Source of the DNA: Aquimarina longa SW024
GTDB lineage: Bacteria; Bacteroidota; Bacteroidia; Flavobacteriales; Flavobacteriaceae
Direction: 5' to 3'
DNA: 64,000 nt
Assembly: GCF_001401755.1 (NCBI RefSeq)
Contig: NZ_AVQK01000014.1
Span: 186,001 to 250,000 of the forward strand
Part shown: positions 61,207-64,000 of the stretch, piece by piece
Layout of the letters: each line of letters starts with the position of its first letter
Numbering within the stretch: the first letter of the stretch is position 1
Translations under genes and position numbers: made by a program
Notes under the pieces: generated by a model
The model's database searches: none
Told to the model about the DNA's origin: nothing
What the model saw: the letters and a program-made list of their open reading frames with translations, nothing else

Positions 61207-63075
61207 TTACCCTTCCATTTTTTCAGAAAGCTCTAACCAACGCATTTCTCCTTCTTCAATTTGTTGAATGATTTTTTTTAGTTTTAAAGATTCTTCATTA
61301 ATCTTTTCGGCATCTAGATTTCCTTTAACAAATAAGGTTTCAATATCTTTTTTCTGAATTTCTAATTTTTTTAGATCTCTCTCGATTCGATTAAACTCTT
61401 TTTGTTCGTTATACGAGAGTGTGGTTTTATGATTTTTTTTCCAAGAGTTTTTTGGTTTTGACTCAGTAGTATCAGATGATTTTACTTCGGGTTCTTTACT
61501 ACTTTCATAAATACGATAATCAGTATAATTACCCGGAAAATCTTGGATAACGCCATTACCTCTAAATACAAATAGGTGATCTACAATTTTATCCATAAAA
61601 TAACGATCATGGGATACTACAATCAAACATCCAGGGAAATCCAATAAGAAATTCTCTAGCACATTAAGTGTTACAATATCTAGATCATTAGTAGGCTCAT
61701 CCAGAATTAAGAAATTAGGATTCTGAATCAAAACGGTACAGAGGTATAGCCGTTTTCGTTCACCACCACTTAGTTTTTCTACAAAATCATATTGTTTTTT
61801 ACGATCAAAAAGGAAGCGTTCTAATAATTGTTGGGCAGAGATTTGTCTACCTTTTTTTAGAGGGATGTAGTCTCCGAATTCTCTAATTACATCAATTACT
61901 TTTTGTCCTTCTTTAATAGTAATACCACTCTGCGTATAATATCCGAATTTTATAGTATCACCAATAATTATTTTTCCATGATCAGGAGTAATTGCTCCTG
62001 TAATCATATTTAGAAATGTAGACTTACCAGTTCCGTTTTTACCAATGATACCGATACGTTCTCCTTTTTTAAAAACGTATTCGAATTTGTCTAATAATAA
62101 TCGGTTATCAAAAGATTTAGAAATTTTATGAAGTTCTAGGATTTTACTTCCCATACGCTCCATATTAATTTCTAATTGTACCTCATGGTCATTACGACGT
62201 TTATGAGCGCGATCTTTGATTTCATAAAAATCATCAATCCTAGATTTGGATTTGGTAGTACGTGCTTTGGGTTGGCGACGCATCCAGTCTAATTCTTTTT
62301 TATAAAGTTGTTTAGCCTTATCAGTAGCGATTTGCTCATTAGCAATTCTAGATTCTTTATTCTCTAGATAATATGCATAATTCCCTTTATAACTATAGAG
62401 TTTTCCATTTTCTAATTCTACAATTTCATTACATACATTTTCTAGAAAATAACGATCGTGAGTGACCATAAAAAGAGTAAAGTTCTCTTTTGCAAAATAT
62501 TCTTCTAACCATTCTATCATTTCTAAATCTAGGTGGTTAGTAGGTTCATCAAGATATAATAGATTAGGTTTGCTTAATAAGATATTGGCTAGTGCTAATC
62601 GTTTTTTTTGCCCTCCTGATAATTCGTTTACTTTTTTACTTAAATCATCTAGCTTAAGTTTAAAAAGTATTTGTTTATACTGCGTCTCAAAATCCCAAGC
62701 ATTAATAGCATCCATTTTTTCGAAAGCATGTTGATATCCCTCTGCATCATCAGGGTTTAGTAATGCTTTTTCATATGCATTAATTACCTGTAGGATCTCA
62801 TTATCCGAAGCAAAAATAGTTTGCTCGATAGTAAGGTTAGGATCTAAATTAGGCTCTTGTGGTAAGAATGCAACTTTTAGATTTTTACGATAAATGACTT
62901 GTCCATCATCTGGTTCTTCATCTCCAGCGACAATGTCTAGGAGTGAAGTTTTTCCGGTTCCATTTTTGGCAACAAAGCCAATTTTCTGACCTTCATTAAT
63001 CCCAAAAGAGATGTTCTTAAAAAGGATTCGCTCTCCAAATCCTTTAGCGATATTTTCTACTGATACGTAATTCAC
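61207..63075 (-). CDS. ABC-F family ATPase (Uup-like)
   Basis: 622 aa with two ABC cassettes. The first has GKNGTGKTSLLD-like Walker A (FVAKNGTGKTSLLDIVAGD), LSGGQKKRLALANILL and YLDEPTNHLDLEM. The second has GIIGKNGTGKSTFLNMI, LSGGERKRLYLCTVLI and LILDEPTNDLDIVTL. The linker (about 240-300) is basic, and the C-terminal coiled coil (EQKEFNRIERDLKKLEIQKK) is the Uup signature. ABC-F proteins act on ribosomes or branched DNA; there is no membrane domain. A reverse-strand TACCTTTG at 63093-63100 may be its -7 element. Confidence 0.94.
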   Translation of the reverse strand: MNYVSVENIAKGFGERILFKNISFGINEGQKIGFVAKNGTGKTSLLDIVAGDEEPDDGQVIYRKNLKVAFLPQEPNLDPNLTIEQTIFASDNEILQVINAYEKALLNPDDAEGYQHAFEKMDAINAWDFETQYKQILFKLKLDDLSKKVNELSGGQKKRLALANILLSKPNLLYLDEPTNHLDLEMIEWLEEYFAKENFTLFMVTHDRYFLENVCNEIVELENGKLYSYKGNYAYYLENKESRIANEQIATDKAKQLYKKELDWMRRQPKARTTKSKSRIDDFYEIKDRAHKRRNDHEVQLEINMERMGSKILELHKISKSFDNRLLLDKFEYVFKKGERIGIIGKNGTGKSTFLNMITGAITPDHGKIIIGDTIKFGYYTQSGITIKEGQKVIDVIREFGDYIPLKKGRQISAQQLLERFLFDRKKQYDFVEKLSGGERKRLYLCTVLIQNPNFLILDEPTNDLDIVTLNVLENFLLDFPGCLIVVSHDRYFMDKIVDHLFVFRGNGVIQDFPGNYTDYRIYESSKEPEVKSSDTTESKPKNSWKKNHKTTLSYNEQKEFNRIERDLKKLEIQKKDIETLFVKGNLDAEKINEESLKLKKIIQQIEEGEMRWLELSEKMEG

Positions 63076-63092
63076 AATTTTTTATAAAAAAG

Positions 63093-63100
63093 CAAAGGTA
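63093..63100 (-). promoter_or_regulatory. Candidate -7 element for the ABC-F gene
   Basis: Reverse strand TACCTTTG fits TAnnTTTG. It sits 17 bp before the ABC-F ATG at 63075. The -33 TTTG is not obvious. Confidence 0.4.
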
Positions 63101-63136
63101 CAAAGATGTGGAATAAGGTATGGTGTAAAATGTGTT

Positions 63137-63316
63137 TTAATACATTTTTAGAAACAGTGATATAAAATGATTGTTATTTCTTTTTGGGCGGTCCTCTTTT
63201 TTGAATTCTATTTCTAGTTGCTGGTCTATTTCGTTTAGTGCTTCATTACGGATAGCATCATCAAAGGTTTCTTTAACGATGCCACTGATCTGACCATCTA
63301 GATATTGGTTGCTCAT
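63137..63316 (-). CDS. 59-aa small protein of unknown function
   Basis: ATG at 63316, TAA at 63137-63139. The product starts MSNQYLDGQISGIVKETFDD, continues AIRNEALNEIDQQLEIEFKK and has a basic tail. It is mostly helical and soluble with no Cys. It begins 4 bp after the stop of the lipoprotein gene, so the two are probably co-transcribed. No family is recognised. Confidence 0.65.
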   Translation of the reverse strand: MSNQYLDGQISGIVKETFDDAIRNEALNEIDQQLEIEFKKEDRPKRNNNHFISLFLKMY

Positions 63317-63320
63317 TACA

Positions 63321-63980
63321 TTATTTTATCTCTATAGGGATAAAAGCAAAATCAAATGGTAATGGTTTTTTACTTGCTAAAAAATCGTCTAAAAATTGCA
63401 TAATCTGATTAACAACTTCATTAGGTACATCATTTTTAATGCAATACACCGATAATTTTCCGTACTCATAAGAAAATAATATGCCTACTTTTGTATAACG
63501 AGGAGATTCTTTATTAAAAGTAGGGATTCCAAAATTAATATTATATGTGCTAATAGCATTATGAAGTTCCTTTATGAAATCATGAGAATTAATAAACCCT
63601 CCATCTTTTGAAAAAGGACCATATTCTATCTTTTCATTACTACAACGATCAAATATTCCTATCTCATTAAATAAGTCAATAGATGCTTTAGATTGAAAAA
63701 GAATATCGTTTGTCTCAACATATAATATCCGATTTACAGAATCTAAATGTAATTCATAACTATGCTTCTTTATTATATCTAAATTCTGATGATTAATCTC
63801 TAGATATTTTTTTAATCGTTCTAGATCTTTTATGCTTTTTATTGGAGGGTAATTTATGTAGTATGATTGTACTAGTGATGTAAACTCTTTTTTAAGTAGC
63901 TCATCATTCATTTCTCCTTTGCAACCTATAAAGGTGCAGACCAGCAAAATACTAACTAATTTTATTGTCTTTTTCATCAT
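63321..63980 (-). CDS. Hypothetical lipoprotein
   Basis: 219 aa. The signal peptide ends in a lipobox (TFIGC, Cys20), so it is an outer- or inner-membrane lipoprotein. The mature part has no repeats and no known domain: IKDLERLKKYLEINHQNLD, then YVETNDILFQSKASIDLFN, and a beta-rich C-terminal part (YTKVGILFSYEYGKLSVYCI). I do not recognise it. Coupled to a 59-aa gene downstream. Confidence 0.75.
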   Translation of the reverse strand: MMKKTIKLVSILLVCTFIGCKGEMNDELLKKEFTSLVQSYYINYPPIKSIKDLERLKKYLEINHQNLDIIKKHSYELHLDSVNRILYVETNDILFQSKASIDLFNEIGIFDRCSNEKIEYGPFSKDGGFINSHDFIKELHNAISTYNINFGIPTFNKESPRYTKVGILFSYEYGKLSVYCIKNDVPNEVVNQIMQFLDDFLASKKPLPFDFAFIPIEIK

Positions 63981-64000
63981 AATTAAGTATTAAATTACTA

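Overview
The window reads as chromosomal DNA of a marine-type member of the Bacteroidetes, most likely family Flavobacteriaceae. The reasons are low GC by eye, promoter elements of the TTTG / TAnnTTTG type, and typical gene families: a SprB-type adhesin with PorP/SprF and OmpA partners, outer-membrane beta-barrel proteins with carboxypeptidase-regulatory-like domains, a DUF4369 lipoprotein, a Lacal_2735 microprotein, and a Bacteroidetes-type Wzc and sugar transferase. The genus is not determined; an Aquimarina-like organism would fit. No IS element, prophage, integrase or CRISPR array was seen.

Layout. (1) 1-2672, minus: a type VI secretion spike module with VgrG, a PAAR tip and a truncated M23-like gene. 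Its base composition is higher in GC than the neighbourhood. (2) 3552-12654, plus: an eight-gene surface-glycan cluster (two GT4 enzymes, a GT-C membrane enzyme, an asparagine-synthase-like protein overlapping an ATP-grasp ligase, a FemAB/GNAT-like transferase, a DUF354 protein, a NodB-type deacetylase). It is followed by a priming sugar transferase and a Wzc-type tyrosine kinase (13115-16851). (3) prfC on the minus strand. (4) 18985-26090, plus: a 1372-aa repeat adhesin with a type B T9SS C-terminus, its SprF-like partner and an OmpA-family protein. (5) 26175-32606, minus: a light-response and photorepair run. In transcription order it is folE, a Lacal_2735 microprotein, DUF2452, TIGR03643, an FAD-domain-only photolyase-like protein, a photolyase, a flavin reductase, DUF2256 and a cryptochrome/photolyase-related protein of the PhrB type. 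idi and a 6-pyruvoyl-tetrahydropterin synthase diverge from folE. (6) 34138-42435: a small protein, tRNA-Thr(TGT), and housekeeping or secreted enzymes (DUF4369, M61 peptidase, HAD phosphatase, an alpha/beta hydrolase with a lost nucleophile, S1/P1 nuclease, AraC regulator). (7) 42565-48018, minus: an outer-membrane barrel protein with a membrane-anchored LuxR-type regulator, then htpG. (8) 48247-54219: a TetR-like regulator with an AarF/UbiB kinase, a FabH-like synthase and a second barrel receptor. (9) 54646-64000: a frameshifted acetyltransferase, a CoA-binding protein, a sodium:solute symporter, a two-gene FeeM-like acyltransferase plus ThiF/E1-like pair, a LolD-like ATPase, a PAS protein, a degenerate methyltransferase-like protein, an ABC-F ATPase and two small unknown genes.

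How it works together. The glycan cluster couples sugar assembly with at least three enzymes of amide-bond or acyl-transfer type, so an amino-acid-decorated polysaccharide is a reasonable inference. The photolyase run joins DNA photorepair with pterin supply (FolE, PTPS) and flavin chemistry. The most distinctive points are the PhrB-type photolyase without iron-sulfur cysteines, the FAD-domain-first photolyase-like protein with an apparent antenna-domain remnant at its C-terminus, the alpha/beta hydrolase with a Ser-to-Gly nucleophile change, and the FeeM-like/ThiF gene pair.
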